DNA of 64,000 bases from Ilex aquifolium (GCA_951799425.1 OX637393.1:15636244-15700243), one strand, 5' to 3'. Shown: positions 21,775-33,345, counted from the stretch's first letter. Translations and numbers: made by a program. Notes: generated from the sequence alone by a model not told the origin.

Positions 21775-22215
21775 TGGGCGTCTTGAGAGAGGGCCGCATG
21801 AGCTGAGGCCGAACTACATATAGTGTCGGTAGATGGCTGCCATAGCAGAGGTGACTACTTGCGCGAAGCAGAGTCATAGACCGAGCTATGTATAGTCTCG
21901 GGAAATGGCTGCCGTGGTAGAGGTGACTACTTGCGCGAGAGCAGAGTCATAGAGGCCGAGCTACGTATAGTCTCGGGGGTGGCTGTCGTAGCAGAGGTGA
22001 CTACTTGCGCGAGAGCAGAGTCATAGACCGAGCTACGTATAGTCTCGGGAGATGGCTGTCGTGGCAGAGGTGACTACTTGCGCGAGAGCAGAGTCATAGA
22101 GGCCGAGCTACGTATAGTCTCGGGGGTGGCTACCGTAGCAGAGGTGACTACTTGCGCGAGAGCAGAGTCATAGACCGAGCTACGTATAGTCTCGGGAGAT
22201 GACTGTCATAGCAGA
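21775..22215. repeat. 73-bp tandem repeat array with two alternating variants
   Basis: GTGACTACTTGCGCGA recurs at 21851, 21923, 21997, 22070 and 22144 (spacing 72-74). Adjacent units alternate between a version with AGACCGAGC followed by GGAGATGGCTG and one with AGAGGCCGAGC followed by GGGGGTGGC. The higher-order unit is thus about 147 bp. About six units in total. Confidence 0.85.
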
Positions 22216-22644
22216 GGCTCATTCCATTGAGATGGAGATGAGGAGGGCACTGAGGAGCTGGGTAGCTGAGGTGCTGGCATTATTGGAGGTGCCCAAGGTG
22301 GAGAGGGCGAGACCCCTCGTCTGGGCGACTGCTCTACTGGGAGCTGTTTGTAAATTTTAGGAAAGCAAAATAATTCTGGACACAATAATCTTGGCAGAAT
22401 TTTATTTCATCAAATAACAAATAACAAAATAACTTAACTAATAAAGGATAGATAAAATCTTTGGGTGCTTGGTGTCCCGTAGGTGGGCCAAGACTTCCCT
22501 GGTAAAATTGGAGTCACCTCCTCCTAGCCCTTAGGCGATCGTCTGGATTTCTCCGAGGAGTTGCTGGCGTTCTCTACCATCCTGGTCCCGATCAGGTGGC
22601 GGGACTTGTCCTCTGCCAGCAACGTACTGCCTCAAGTGACCACG

Positions 22645-24072
22645 TTATATGAGCTCCTCGATCTGCCTTTTAAGATCAAAGCAGTCGTCAGTGTCGTGAC
22701 CATGGTCGCGGTGGAAACGACAATACCTACTTGGATTTCTGCGGTTTGGGGCGGACTTCATTTTTTCGGGCCAGCGGAACGTGGGGTCATCCTGTATCTG
22801 GAATAGGATGTGCTCCACCGAGGCATTGAGTGGTGTGAGAGCTTGTCGCTCTCTCAGAGGTGGGGGACCAAGGCGGTCCTTGACAGAGATTCTCTCTGTC
22901 CTATTCCTCTTGTTCTCTGATTCTCTCATGTCTTCGCGTGTATCCTTTCTTTTCTCACCCCCGTAAGAGGACTTACCTCGTCTGGCCTTGGTGACATCCT
23001 CGGTGTTTACGTACTTCTGTGCCCTTGACAGTAGCTCGGGCATACTGGAGGGCGGTTTTTTGAGTACGGAGAACATGAAACTGGATGAGCGAAGTCCAGC
23101 AATAAAAGCGACTAAGACCACCTTATCATCCGGCTCCTCAATCTGGAGGACCTCCTCGTTGAAGCGGGCAAGGTAGCCCCTGAGGCTTTCATCCCTGTCC
23201 TGCTTGATAGTGAGCAGGTGGGTTACTGGTTTCTGATGACGGCGTCCCCTAATGAAGTGGGAGACGAAGGACCTACTCAGCTCTGCAAAAGAGTGGATGG
23301 AGGAAGGCTTGATCTTGGAGAACCACTGGCGAGCAGACCCCTTCAAGGTGGTAGGGAAAGCTCTGCACATAATCTCCTCAGGCACGTTGTGGAGTTGCAT
23401 GAGGGATTTGTAGGTGTCCAGATGGTCGAGGGGGTCTTTGGTACCGTCGAAGATCTCGATGGTAGGCATCTTGAACTTCGAGGGTAGGGGATAGTTAACT
23501 ATATCAGCAACAAAAGGTGTGTCGGTACGTCTTACCAGGTAGTCCACTGTCTCAGGCGCCTGTGCCTTCATGGCGTTGAGGGCGTCGCCTAGTTGGTTCT
23601 GTACCTCCCTGATCTTTTCGTCCCACTGATTGGGGACATCCTCCATCGGGTGGTGGTACTGGCTTCCATGATCGCCATACTGGCTCTCGCCCTCGTCCTC
23701 CTGTGCAGGTACATGAGGAGGGACTGCTGGGCGAGGGACACCCGGGCGTGGTCCTGGGGCGCCCTGGCGAGGGACCCCATGGCGGGGTGCTGCTTGGCGC
23801 CCAGAAGGGATAGGCTGTTGCTCTTCTCTAGTTGAAGGGAGTGGGACTCCTCCCACTAGGTGAAGGGCGATGCCCCATTGGGCGAGCATCAGCTGGATGA
23901 TCTGCTGGTTTTGGTTCACCAGCAGCTCCATGGTTTGGAGGAGCTGTTGTCCGACGATGGGAGTCGCCGTAGCAGATGGTTCCGATGGTGCGAGGGGAGG
24001 CGAAGCCTCATCCCGGGGAGCCGGGTTGTTGTCTCCCGGTTGTTGACTCATTGACCTGGTCGTAATGGCCAT
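22645..24072 (-). CDS. Gypsy Gag protein of the gag-only element (475 aa)
   Basis: Starts MAITTRSMSQQ, 29 bp after the primer-binding site, resembling the start of the Tat gag here (MVSTRNMSK). Residues 85-125 are proline-rich. The Retrotrans_gag core is at about 205-330 (FDGTKDPLDHLDTYKSLM, GSARQWFSKIKPSSI, SFVSHFIRG). Basic linker at 360-400. Zinc-knuckle-like CRFHRDHGHDTDDC at 451-464. It would form the capsid. The frame stops after IEELI, yet similarity to the Tat gag continues past the stop (RGHLRQYVAGRG, then GEIQTIA near 22510-22545). The original protein was therefore longer and this copy carries a nonsense change. No protease motif follows. Confidence 0.9.
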   Translation of the reverse strand: MAITTRSMSQQPGDNNPAPRDEASPPLAPSEPSATATPIVGQQLLQTMELLVNQNQQIIQLMLAQWGIALHLVGGVPLPSTREEQQPIPSGRQAAPRHGVPRQGAPGPRPGVPRPAVPPHVPAQEDEGESQYGDHGSQYHHPMEDVPNQWDEKIREVQNQLGDALNAMKAQAPETVDYLVRRTDTPFVADIVNYPLPSKFKMPTIEIFDGTKDPLDHLDTYKSLMQLHNVPEEIMCRAFPTTLKGSARQWFSKIKPSSIHSFAELSRSFVSHFIRGRRHQKPVTHLLTIKQDRDESLRGYLARFNEEVLQIEEPDDKVVLVAFIAGLRSSSFMFSVLKKPPSSMPELLSRAQKYVNTEDVTKARRGKSSYGGEKRKDTREDMRESENKRNRTERISVKDRLGPPPLRERQALTPLNASVEHILFQIQDDPTFRWPEKMKSAPNRRNPSRYCRFHRDHGHDTDDCFDLKRQIEELI

Positions 24073-24100
24073 GGAATAGTAAGGTGGTAGAACACTTAGT

Positions 24101-24120
24101 CGTTCCCACAGACGGCGCCA
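24101..24120 (-). other. Primer-binding site of the gag-only element
   Basis: Minus-strand TGGCGCCGTCTGTGGGAACG, three bases inside the 5' LTR. The 20 bases are identical to the site of the 15-kb Tat element at 41091-41110, so both would use the same tRNA primer. Confidence 0.9.
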
Positions 24121-24123
24121 AAC

Positions 24124-24925
24124 TGATGATGCACAAAATTGTCTTGTGCAAGATCAACAGTCAAGAATATGAATGAAGGCAATCAATGAGCAATAAACAG
24201 ACACTTAATGGTAAAACAGTAAATAATGAGTCAACACAGGGATATATAGTGGTTCGGACCTATTCCACTCTCGGGAACGGCGACGGTGACCGGAGATCTT
24301 TATTGATGAACAAGGCAACCGGGAGAGTAACTCCGGGAGTATTACAGTGCTTCAAGAGAGAGGGGCAATGTGTGTAAGAAGGTGTAGTGTGTGTAGGGAT
24401 TACAACTTGTAGAGGTCTCAAGCTCTCAAAAAGGTCATGCCCTCTATGTGGAGAGGGCTTACATTATATAGGTGTTATGAGGCGGTGACTACAATTTAGT
24501 AAGTACAGTTTAGGTAGGACTCCTCCACTTTGGCAAGTATACTCATGGTAGGATTCGATCTCCGGTGCGTATCCCGATATTTTCTCCCTCGTGTCCCTAT
24601 TCTGTCGGAGGAGGTTGGACTTGAGTTGTCTTCTTGAGCTGGGTTAGACTTCGTATCGGTGTACCGAGGCAAGAGCAATATGTAGGCGCCCAAGGGACCA
24701 GGTCCAAGTGATGACCTCCTAGGCGCCCAAGTGATGACCTCCTTGTTGGTGGCGCCCAAGTGATGACTTCCTAGTGGGTGGCGCCCAAGTGATGACCTCC
24801 TTGTTGGATGGGTTAACCCGACTGAATGGGTCTTAGCGACTTGGGCTCTTTCCTGAGTTTTTAATATTTGGGCCTTTCTTGATTTATTTTTATCGGGCTT
24901 GGCCCAGTCAAATTTGGGCTCGTCA
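24124..24925 (-). repeat. 5' LTR of the gag-only element
   Basis: 802 bp, paired with 18267-19084. A TATATAAT box on the minus strand at 24463-24470 is a likely promoter for the gag transcript. GAAAG follows at 24926. Confidence 0.95.
24463..24470 (-). promoter_or_regulatory. TATA box of the gag-only element
   Basis: Minus-strand CACCTATATAATGTAAG lies mid-LTR, about 390 bp upstream of the gag ATG. Confidence 0.5.
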
Positions 24926-24930
24926 GAAAG

Positions 24931-26823
24931 GAAGGTAGTGTTTGATAAAATTGAAATCTAAATACTGAAATTTGACTGTTGAATTTTAATGTTGAATGTT
25001 GAATTTTTTAATTCACAAACTGTATGATATTCACTAAAATTTAAGTATTGAATCAAATTATTTGACAAATATATGAAACTGAAGTATGCAAATTATTATT
25101 ATAATTTTTTTCTTCTTTATAACCATCTTACCACAATTACTTTATTCCCACCACCATCACAATGGTGGTGGTGGTGGTGACGACATAATAATGGTGGTGG
25201 AGGATGGTGGGTATTGAAAAGTTAAGAGTAAATGTATTGATGATATATTTGTCCATTACAAAGAATTTATAAAATCGTTACTAACTTAGATTTTCAACTT
25301 TAGGTGATAATTGTATGTGGCTTGGGGTCTGTTTGATAACTCAATTCAGCAATAAAAACTTGACATATTCAGTAGTTTTTGAATTAAGTTTGTTTGATGA
25401 TACAATACTATTATCACTGAGTGAATTAAGTTTCACTTAAAAATGGGCTGGATTTTTAAGTCAAATGAGATGGACTTAGGTGGTGTTTGATAAAACTGAA
25501 AACTGAAGTCTAAAAGTTGAAATCTGAAAGCTGAAAGTTGAATGGTGAATTTGTGGACTCTTTGGTATTCACTGAAATTTAAGTACTGAATTGAACTAAA
25601 TTGTTTGATAATTACACAGAACTGACGTCTGAAAATAAATTAATTTTCAGTTTTACCCTTCCACTCTTTAATTTGAAAATATTTATAAAATATGTCATAG
25701 CATCTGGTAAAAAAAAGAAAAGAACAATAACTAATAAATAATCAAATAATATTGAAAAAATACAATAAATTAGATTTTATTAACAATATGTGTGTGCGTC
25801 GTGTGTGTGCGCGCCGTGTGTGTGTGTGTGTGTTTGTGTGTGTAAGTATGTGTGTGTGCAGTGCATATGTCTGTGTGTAATTGTGTGTGTGCAGTGCGTG
25901 CGTTTGTGTGTGTAATTATAATTATGTATGTATATTTTTGTTACAGAAAACAAGGGAAAGAATAAAAAAAAAAAAAAGATCGACAAGGAGAATATATAGG
26001 TTAAGGGTTTTGAAGAGAAGACTAATTACAGTTTTAATATGATTGTAAAATATTTTGAGGTATAATTGTCATATTCTAAATATTATTAAAGATGATTTTG
26101 CTGAGCGCTTTCAGCTTTCAGAATTAAGTAAGGGATCTCCTACTTAATATTGTAGACTATTTTTAAGGAGAACTTAACATATTAAGAGAGTTTAAATTTT
26201 GGTTATCAAACGGGCTTAATTAATAAGTGTTGAATACATTCATTTTAAGTGCTGAATTTGCGTTAAGATGGATTTAATTACTTGGCGTTTTAAAACTTTA
26301 CATGTATGGACAACTTTGCCCCGAAATATTTTCGTCTTGTCAGGCCATTTTGCTGGTACTTTTTCTCTACAACGCCATACCTCTTTTCTTCATGTCTAGT
26401 AGCTTCGTCCTCTTTCAGCTCCAACTTGGCTATGTTTTATTTCACCGACTCTCTCTCTTTCTCTACGCCTTATCTCTTGTATTCACTTTTCAGTACATTT
26501 TTCATCTACAACCCTTTACTCTTACACGTACATGTAGTGATCAGAGTTGAGAAAGGGGTAGTGGGAAGAGAAATAGGGAGAATACTTGAGATTCCTCTAA
26601 TAATGTCATTCGATTGGCCGCAAGTCCCAACAAATATTAGGACTCACTTTCAATCCAATAATTACGAGTGATTAGATTAGCAAATCAAGTTCAAATAGCA
26701 TTATTCGTGGTCCCTTATGAGGGTAAGATTTATTGTAGTGAAAATTTATCCTAGTTGTAATTTTCAAAAGTAATGACAATTGACTATTTTTTAGTGATTA
26801 ATTTAACTTGAATTAATTTTATT
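24931..26823. other. AT-rich MITE-like DNA, left of the Tat insertion
   Basis: It contains repeated TGTTTGATAAAA(C/T)TGAAA phrases at about 24950 and 25488 and a related TCTGTTTGATAACTC at 25328. These are followed by CTGAA/TTGAA-rich sequence, a pattern of nested hAT-type MITEs. Also present are GGTGGT repeats (25145-25210) and a TG-rich microsatellite (25788-25912). The right continuation is at 41813-42143, in inverted sense (minus-strand copies of the same phrases). No gene is supported. Confidence 0.5.
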
Positions 26824-26828
26824 ATCAT

Positions 26829-27523
26829 TGATGATTCCTCGGAAATCAATCTCCCAGGCCCGAGTTGATTAGGCTCTTCTTGAATTTTATAAGATGGGTT
26901 TCAGAGAAATTGAAGTTAAGCGATGATAGACAAGCAAATGTGAGTGGTTCACCCTAGCCAAAAGACTTGGGCTACGTCCACTGTAATGGAGGCTCTTGCT
27001 CCTGGATTGTGTATATTGATTTCAACTGATTACAAGAAAATTATTGGCTCTGGGCCACAAACGATGCTCTCTATTGAGGCTGTCCTAGGGATCTTGGCGA
27101 AAATACCAGCTAGAAGACGGGGAAGAAGGCCCAGGAATTCGATCCCCTTTCCTCCTTTTACTGTCCTATTTATATGGTGTCTGCTCCTAGGGTTTTGTTA
27201 TCCCTGCTCTTCCTTTCCTTGATCTTGTGGGGACCGTTCATCCTTTCTCTGCGAGCCACTCTGACCGCCGGCGATTCTGTGCCCACGATCGCCTGGGTTC
27301 GTTCGACACCATCCCTCTGTTTTTGCAGGGAGTAACTCTGAGAAATCAGAGCCGGTTTTCCTTGTCCTTGGAGCGCGTGGTGCAACAGGCTCCAACTTGG
27401 GCCGTGGGCTGAGGATCGAACTTGGACCAGTTGGGGTCATTCCCTTTTGGGCTTCGGAGTCTTTATTCGGCCTTTGGGCTCGGTCGTTGTGGCAGCCTAG
27501 CCCAAAAAAACCCACCCTCATCA
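26829..27523 (-). repeat. 3' LTR of the Tat element
   Basis: Plus-strand ends TGATGATTCCTCGG and CCCACCCTCATCA, 695 bp, the same length as the 5' LTR. ATCAT flanks it on the left and the polypurine tract on the right. Confidence 0.97.
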
Positions 27524-27540
27524 ATTGCCCCCCAGCCCCT
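27524..27540 (-). other. Polypurine tract of the Tat element
   Basis: Minus-strand CAGGGGCTGGGGGGCAAT adjoins the 3' LTR. Confidence 0.85.
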
Positions 27541-27791
27541 GGTCACGAGAATGACGTCTTCTCTGACCTGGGGGTAATAAATGCCTTTTCTGAGGTCTTT
27601 ACGGTCCCCATACGTGGCGGAATGTGTGGTCAGGCGGCTTTACGCTGTTCAGGGCTGATTCGGTAATTTGTCGGCTGTGATGGGATGTTTTTTTTTTTTT
27701 TTTTTACATGTGTCACCATGGGGTGACTCCAGTCGGTACGGTTCTGGAGACGCGTCCTGACGCCTCATTTTTCCTAACATTGAATGCCTTG

Positions 27792-27798
27792 TATAAAA
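27792..27798 (+). promoter_or_regulatory. TATA box of antisense gene A
   Basis: TGTATAAAAGCGGGGG lies about 430 bp before the gene A start codon on the plus strand. The long 5' leader between them has possible splice sites. An ACGTGG element lies upstream near 27612. Confidence 0.55.
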
Positions 27799-28226
27799 GC
27801 GGGGGAACCCCCTCGCCAGAGTTGCTTTTTGAATCTTTTGAATCTCCTCGTGCTTGCCTCACCCCCCTTGGGCTTTCAGAGCGCTTCGTTTCAGACTTTC
27901 AGGCAGTCTTTAGGGTTTCCGAGTTCCCGGTTCTCTTCTGCTTCTAGCGCCTTGTCTAGGTACGTCTTTCCTTCTTTCTTTACTCTTTGTTTGACCTGGA
28001 TCCCTTCAACCCTCCTTGGTGGGGTTTTGGGTTTCGCTTCTTGATATGGAGGTTTAGTTATTTTAGGAATTGTTCCGACGACCTTTCTCCCCTGACGTGT
28101 TTCGTGGACCATCCTACCTCGCTTAGGGTGTCATTCCTTCGAGGTTGGTGTCTGAGACCTCTCTTTTTGACGGACTGCGCTTTACATTTGCCTTCCCTCC
28201 ATTCTGGCTTAAGGTATAGTCCTTCG

Positions 28227-30405
28227 ATGGGGAAATGGGTCGTTTCCTCCTCTAAATCGGATTCTGAGGACCAAGTGGGTGAAGAGGTCGAGGCAAGTAT
28301 CTCAGGTTCTCATAGTGGCAGTTCCGCTGATAGGGCCGTGTCTGGGTCTGCCCTTGGGGTTTCTGCTTCCGGGTCCGTCCTTATAGAAGAAGCTCGTCCT
28401 TTATCGTCATTCCCTCCTGTTTCTTTCGCTGCGCCAAAAACTAAGAAATCCAAACCGGCTCCTCCTCCAACTCCTAGAAAAAGGGTTCGTCGGGATCAAG
28501 CCGACCTAACTTGTTGTGCGGCGTCGACTCCCAGTTGTCTTAGTGATGAGGATTTAGACGAATTGAGGCGGGAATATTGTTTTCCTGACTCCGTTCTTTT
28601 GCACTCCCCTGACGTGCATGAGAGGTGCAATTCTTCTATCCCCGGCCTGGTTTGTTTCTACGAGTCGGCTTTCCGCGCTGGTTTGCGGTTCCCTGTTCAT
28701 CCTTTCATCCGGATTGTCCTTGCTTTTTATAACATATACCCTGCCCGGCTTTCTCCAAACGGATGGGGTCTCCTGATCGGATTTCTTGTCCATTGGTTGA
28801 AGAGTGGGAACGACTCTCAGCCCTCCATTAATGAATTTGCCTCCCTTTTTCAACTTAAGTCCTCCCCTTCTGTTGGTTTCCTTTATTTTTCGAAAAGGGT
28901 CAGGGCGAGAAATCTGATCACCGGGCTTCCTTCTTCCAACAAAGGGTGGAAACCCAAGTTCTTCTTTGTTAGAGGTGATTCCTGGGAGCTTTCCGGGAAA
29001 CCAGGGGACGTCCCTCTCATTCCCAGGTCTTGGGGGGCCCCAAGGAATATAAGTAAGGCCCTTCAATTTAGCTGCATCTTTTTCTTTCCCTATTCTTCTT
29101 TTTCTGACTTAACTTCTGATTTGCAGGTTACCGTCCTGTCCTTGGGGTCGAGGAAGCGGCAAGGGTTGCTAGAGCCGAGGATTCGGGGTCGCAGTCCTTC
29201 TTCGATTTGGTGACGGATGAGAATTTAGCCCTCTACGAACTTGGGCCTCCAGTTGAGCAACCCTCAGTGCCTTCGTCACCCCCTGCTCCCCCAATTACCC
29301 CTATGAAGAAAGATTTGATAATGGCGGTATTCACAGATGCCGAGAAGTCGAGGAAGAAAAGGAAGGTGGTGAAGGATTCCCAGCCGTTATCTACTGGTGC
29401 GTCGGTATCCGACCCCCCACCTGCTACTTCTGAGCAGAAGGAAGAGATCCTCCTTCCCCGCGAGGATGCGCCTCCCCCCCTGCTCCCTGTTGAGGCTCCT
29501 AAGGGCAAATCATCGACCGAGGGAGGTTCAGACAAAGGACGAGAGGTTCCAGCAGTTCTTCCTCACTCTGCCCCTCAGGAAGGTGGGAAGATGGGCCTCG
29601 CTCGACCTTCGTCTAAGGATCAAGGGGATGGTTTCCTGCGTGACCCTGAGGTCGCAGTTGCTACCTTGTCCGACCTTGTTTCAACTTCAGATCCCAGGGC
29701 AGCCATGCGGGTTCCTTTCGACAAGAAGGTCGATCGCGCTATCCGGGGCATGGCAGAGGTACTTTCTATCCTTGTCTCTTGTATTTCTTTATACCGAGGT
29801 CTCCAGGGATTTTTTGTTTGACCCCTTTTTCTTCTCAGACGCTCGCTTGCGTAAAGATGCTAGGATTCCACTACAACGAGGAGCTTTCGAAGGCAAAGGA
29901 TTCCAGGGCCGCCCTGTTAGTGAGCAAGGAGGCTGCCGAGGAGAAGGTGAAGATTTTGACCTCAGAGGCCGCTGAATTGAAGAGGATTAACGACGAGATG
30001 GATGCTCGCCTTCAGGATTTTGTCAAGGTCATGGATTCCAAGGAGAACAAACTCAAGGCCGCCGAGGCTGACCTGGTCGCCAAGGATTCCGAGCTGTTGT
30101 CTTTGCGGTCTCGTGTTTCGCAACTCGAGAAAGACTGCGCCTCCGGCTTTGTGAAGGGTTTTCTAAACCTTAAGGATCAACTTGAGGAGGCTCATCCTGA
30201 CCTGGACTTGGACCCTTTCGTACCAGTGCTGGACTCCGAGGAGGCCGCCGTGGTGGCTGAGGAGGCCGGAACCTCTGATCTCCCTGAGGGTGTGGCTCCT
30301 GATGCGGAGAAGGTGCCTGGACCTGTGGTGGCAGCGGCGGAGGGACCATGTGTGCCAGCAGGGGCATCTGGTGAGGGGGCAGGTGATGAAGAGATTGCTT
30401 CTTGA
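28227..30405 (+). CDS. Antisense gene A in the Tat element: PF04195-type protein (about 674 aa, three exons)
   Basis: Exons 28227-29052, 29127-29758 and 29839-30405 (2,025 bp) join through introns of 74 and 80 bp with GT-AG ends. The product starts MGKWVVSSSKSD, has a basic nuclear-localisation-like patch (PRKRVRR), then a region like the plant 'putative gypsy type transposon' domain PF04195: FRAGLRFPVHPFIRIVL, LSPNGWGLLIGF, GWKPKFFFVRGDSWE (residues about 110-275). A proline/serine-rich linker follows, and exon 3 encodes a coiled coil (about 490-600) ending GFLNLKDQLEEAHPDLDLD. Function is unknown. The introns can persist because the gene is antisense to the element's genomic RNA. Exon joins are inferred from frame continuity. 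Confidence 0.75.
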
Positions 30406-30815
30406 GGTCGATTTGAGGTCTTCCTGCTGTTTCCAACTTCCTTGTGACTCTTCAAGTAGTTTCTCTGTGGAATGCTCAATTGTAACTTCTTTAAATGCTA
30501 AAATGAGAACTCTCGTAGCTTTCTCTTTTTTATGATTGTTGCGTGATGCCTTGCTACAACTTCTTTGACTTGTGGTTGCGTTGTATTTTCCTTAGGCGCT
30601 GACTTCTGCTTTTTTACTTGTGGCCGAGCTCCTTTGAATCGAGCCGACCTTCACGCTTTCCCCTTGGGTCTCTTGAACTTCTTTAGGGCTATTTTAGTCT
30701 TTTCCCGCTGTTTTACTCGTAGTGGTAGTCCGACGGTTTCGTTCGTTTGAGAACGTGCGTCGTCAGAGGGCTTAGTGATCCCTCGATCATGGCATCCAAA
30801 AAGCCCCCACGACGC

Positions 30816-30902
30816 CACGTGTCCCCTTCATTAATGGCGAGGGACGTGCGTTAACTGCCTTCGGCGACAGTGACAAGGCTTGTCCTGTGGCACCTATAAA
30901 TA
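30816..30902 (+). promoter_or_regulatory. Promoter of antisense gene B: G-box and TATA
   Basis: A CACGTG G-box at 30816-30821 (GCCACGTGTCC) and a strong TATA box CCTATAAATAGG at about 30893-30904 lie upstream of the gene B ATG (31019). The 115-bp TATA-to-ATG distance is typical for plants. Confidence 0.7.
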
Positions 30903-31018
30903 GGCCTTCAGGGAATGATTGCCTTTTACTGAGCGAACAAGTAGTTCTTAGTTTTCTGCTGCTATACGCTTTTCTTTCCCTGTTGTTCCTAAGAGATCTC
31001 TTTTCGATTCTTGCACTC

Positions 31019-33004
31019 ATGGCTACTCCTTTTTCTCCATTCGATGTTATGGAGCGAGTTTTCGGCTGCGTTGAAGCCAGCGAAATTGATGGGGACGAGG
31101 CTCAGCTCCTTGCTAGGCACTTCAACTTTCCCCCTGGCGTGATCGTGCGCTCTGCGGGCTTGCGCAGATTCCACAGCTCGATTACTGGTGAAGCTTGCTT
31201 CTTCGAGGGCCCCTTCTCGCTAGGGCTTCGATTTCCCCTGCCTAGTTTGATACGAGAGGTGCTTCACTTTTTCAGTTTCTGTCTCGCCATGCTCCTCCCA
31301 TCTGGCTGGGCGGTGTTATTGACCTTCATTGCGGCGTGGGGAAGGATGTTTCCTCAAGCTAGGGCTAACTTGAGAGAGTTTCTTCACTTTTTCCGCCCCG
31401 AGGAGGTATCCGAGTTTTACCACTTCGTCCCCAGGCGAGGGGGAGAAATTCCCATCCGGGATCTCCCGCCGAACCCTGAGGGGTGGATAAGGAGATATTT
31501 CTTCATCTCTGGAGATGGCTGGGAGTTTGGTTCCCAATTTCCGGGGTCCGTCAGAGTTCCTACCGCCTGGGGGAGCCGCAGGAATTTAAGTAAGTTTTTT
31601 ACCTTAATTTTTGTGGATGCTTGTCCTTGTGCATTAACTGTGTCACCGGTTCCTAATGCAGGAGAGCTTCCGCCCCTTGACTCTTCAGAGCTGGCCCGAG
31701 TAGACCAAGCGCGTGCTCGCCTCCCCTTTTCTTATGTTGAGCTGATGCACCCCGGGGCTCCCTCGGGGTCAGGTGATGGCGCATAAACAATGTCTTTTGT
31801 TTCCCTGTTTCTTCTTTTCGGACCCTTGCTAAGTTTTTGGTCTTGTTTATGTAGTTCCTTCCTACTTGGTGACTCAGCGCCACATGATCATGGAGCGCGT
31901 AGATGAAAGGAGGCGGGATAGGGTCGTAGGACCTCCGGCGAAGAGGACGAGGTTGGAAGAGGGTGACCCTTCTGGCGGGGTCCCCCTATCGGCCACCGAG
32001 GCTCCTGTTGTAGCGGCCGAGGCCCCTGCTCCTGTATCTAGTGCTCCTGTTCCTTCATCCGAGGCCCCGAGGTTGACATCGGAGTTGGTTACCAGTGCAG
32101 CCACTGCGGGTACCGTGACGATTGATCCCGTCGGAGGGCCTGTTCGACGAGGCACTGCTTTATCTGCTGCAGCTGGTTCCAGCTCGGCTCGTGCCCCCCA
32201 GGCCTCTATTGCTGACCCTGAGGCCGGCCTACTTCGGGACGTGAGTTTGAGCAGCCGCGCTTTGATGGAGTTGATTCCCCGAGCTGACCTTCGCCGCTCT
32301 GTGGATCTTCCCTTTCAAGTCCGAAGCCGTGATGCTCTTCATGCCCTGCTCGAGGTATACCTTGGTGTTTTTTCCTCTGTTTCAAACTTCTCGGTATCTT
32401 ACATTGTCCCTTATGTTTTCAGTCGGCGACGCATGTCTGCGCTCTTGGGAGGGAAATCTTTATGCTGAGGAGCGATGTTCAGAGGAGAAGTGTCGAGGTT
32501 CTTGACGCCCGTCGGCAAGGCACCGAGCTGTTGGACTGGGGCTTGTCCACTGAGAGGGAATTGGAGCAGGTCCTCGAACAGCGGGCTCATATTTTCAGAC
32601 AACTGATTGCCAGTACCTCTGCTGAGGTTTCGCTAAGGGACGAACTGGCTTGTTTAAAGGAAGAGCGGGAGGCTAAGAAGGAGGAACTGCTAAACGCGGC
32701 TGTTGCTCGTACTCTTATGGGAGATGAGCTGAAAGAGTCCCGGGCTGAGGCTGCCGAGCTGAATAGGTCTTTAGCTGCCGAACGCCAGCTTGTAGAGGAT
32801 CAACGAAAAGAGCTTGAGAAGGCGAGGCTGGAGGCAGCCAGGGCTTTTGTCGACGGGTTCTTTAATTTTGCCGACCAGGCGATGGAGAGATATCCCGACC
32901 TAGACCTTGAGCAATTTCAGCCAAGGTTTGATGCTTCTTCAAGTGGCGGGGCTCCTGACGTTACTCCTGCTTCCGACGCTACTCTTCTTGCAGATCGGTC
33001 TTGA
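31019..33004 (+). CDS. Antisense gene B in the Tat element: PF04195-type protein (about 587 aa, four exons)
   Basis: Exons 31019-31589, 31662-31772, 31855-32354 and 32423-33004 (1,764 bp), with short GT-AG introns of 72, 82 and 68 bp. Exon 1 encodes the PF04195-like domain: FSLGLRFPLPSLIREVL, LLPSGWAVLLTF, GWIRRYFFISGDGWE. Exon 3 is a low-complexity Ala/Pro/Ser linker with PPAKRTR. Exon 4 is a long coiled coil ending GFFNFADQAMERYPDLDLE, matching the end of gene A. The first intron is in phase 1 just after the GDGWE segment and the last is in phase 0, the same as the equivalent introns of gene A. Role unknown. I judge it a paralogue of A and C. Confidence 0.75.
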
Positions 33005-33252
33005 CCACCAGGGTTTTCATAGCTGATTTTTTTTTTTTGACGCAATTTTGTAGTGGAACTTCCCCTTTGGAATGAAAAAATTTTTGTGGTGCTGTACTTG
33101 TGTTGTGCTGTACTAGGTGCTGTACTCGTTGCTGCTTACTGTGTGTTGCTGTACTCCCCTGCCCCCTCTACTCCGAAGAGGCCTTGGCCTGTTGGGAGTA
33201 GTGTCACTGCTTGGAATCTGGGTTTCCTTACATTGGATCTGCTGCGTGCATC

Positions 33253-33260
33253 CATACATA

Positions 33261-33345
<85 letters not shown>
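33253..33345. repeat. AT microsatellite and T-run between antisense genes B and C
   Basis: About 38 TA dinucleotides followed by some 15 T residues. The apparent frames of Tyr-Ile repeats across it are artefacts. Confidence 0.95.

Larger units (their letters stand above)
18267..24925 (-). mobile_element. Gag-only non-autonomous Gypsy element (TR-GAG/LARD type, 6,659 bp)
   Basis: LTRs at 18267-19084 and 24124-24925 are nearly identical apart from two small indels and a few substitutions. Both ends are flanked by GAAAG (18262-18266, 24926-24930). On the minus strand the order is 5' LTR, primer-binding site, gag, several kilobases of simple and tandem repeats, polypurine tract, 3' LTR. No protease, RT, RNase H or integrase is present. 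This fits terminal-repeat elements that keep gag but depend on another element for pol. It lies inside the old Copia LTR and is therefore younger than it. Confidence 0.92.

Noticed and set aside
24101..24120. tRNA gene fragments at TGGCGCC sites
   Set aside because: These are retrotransposon primer-binding sites. No cloverleaf surrounds them.
26302..26671. Two overlapping plus-strand frames of 82 and 121 codons
   Set aside because: Hydrophobic low-information translation of AT-rich MITE-like DNA. No domain and no promoter.
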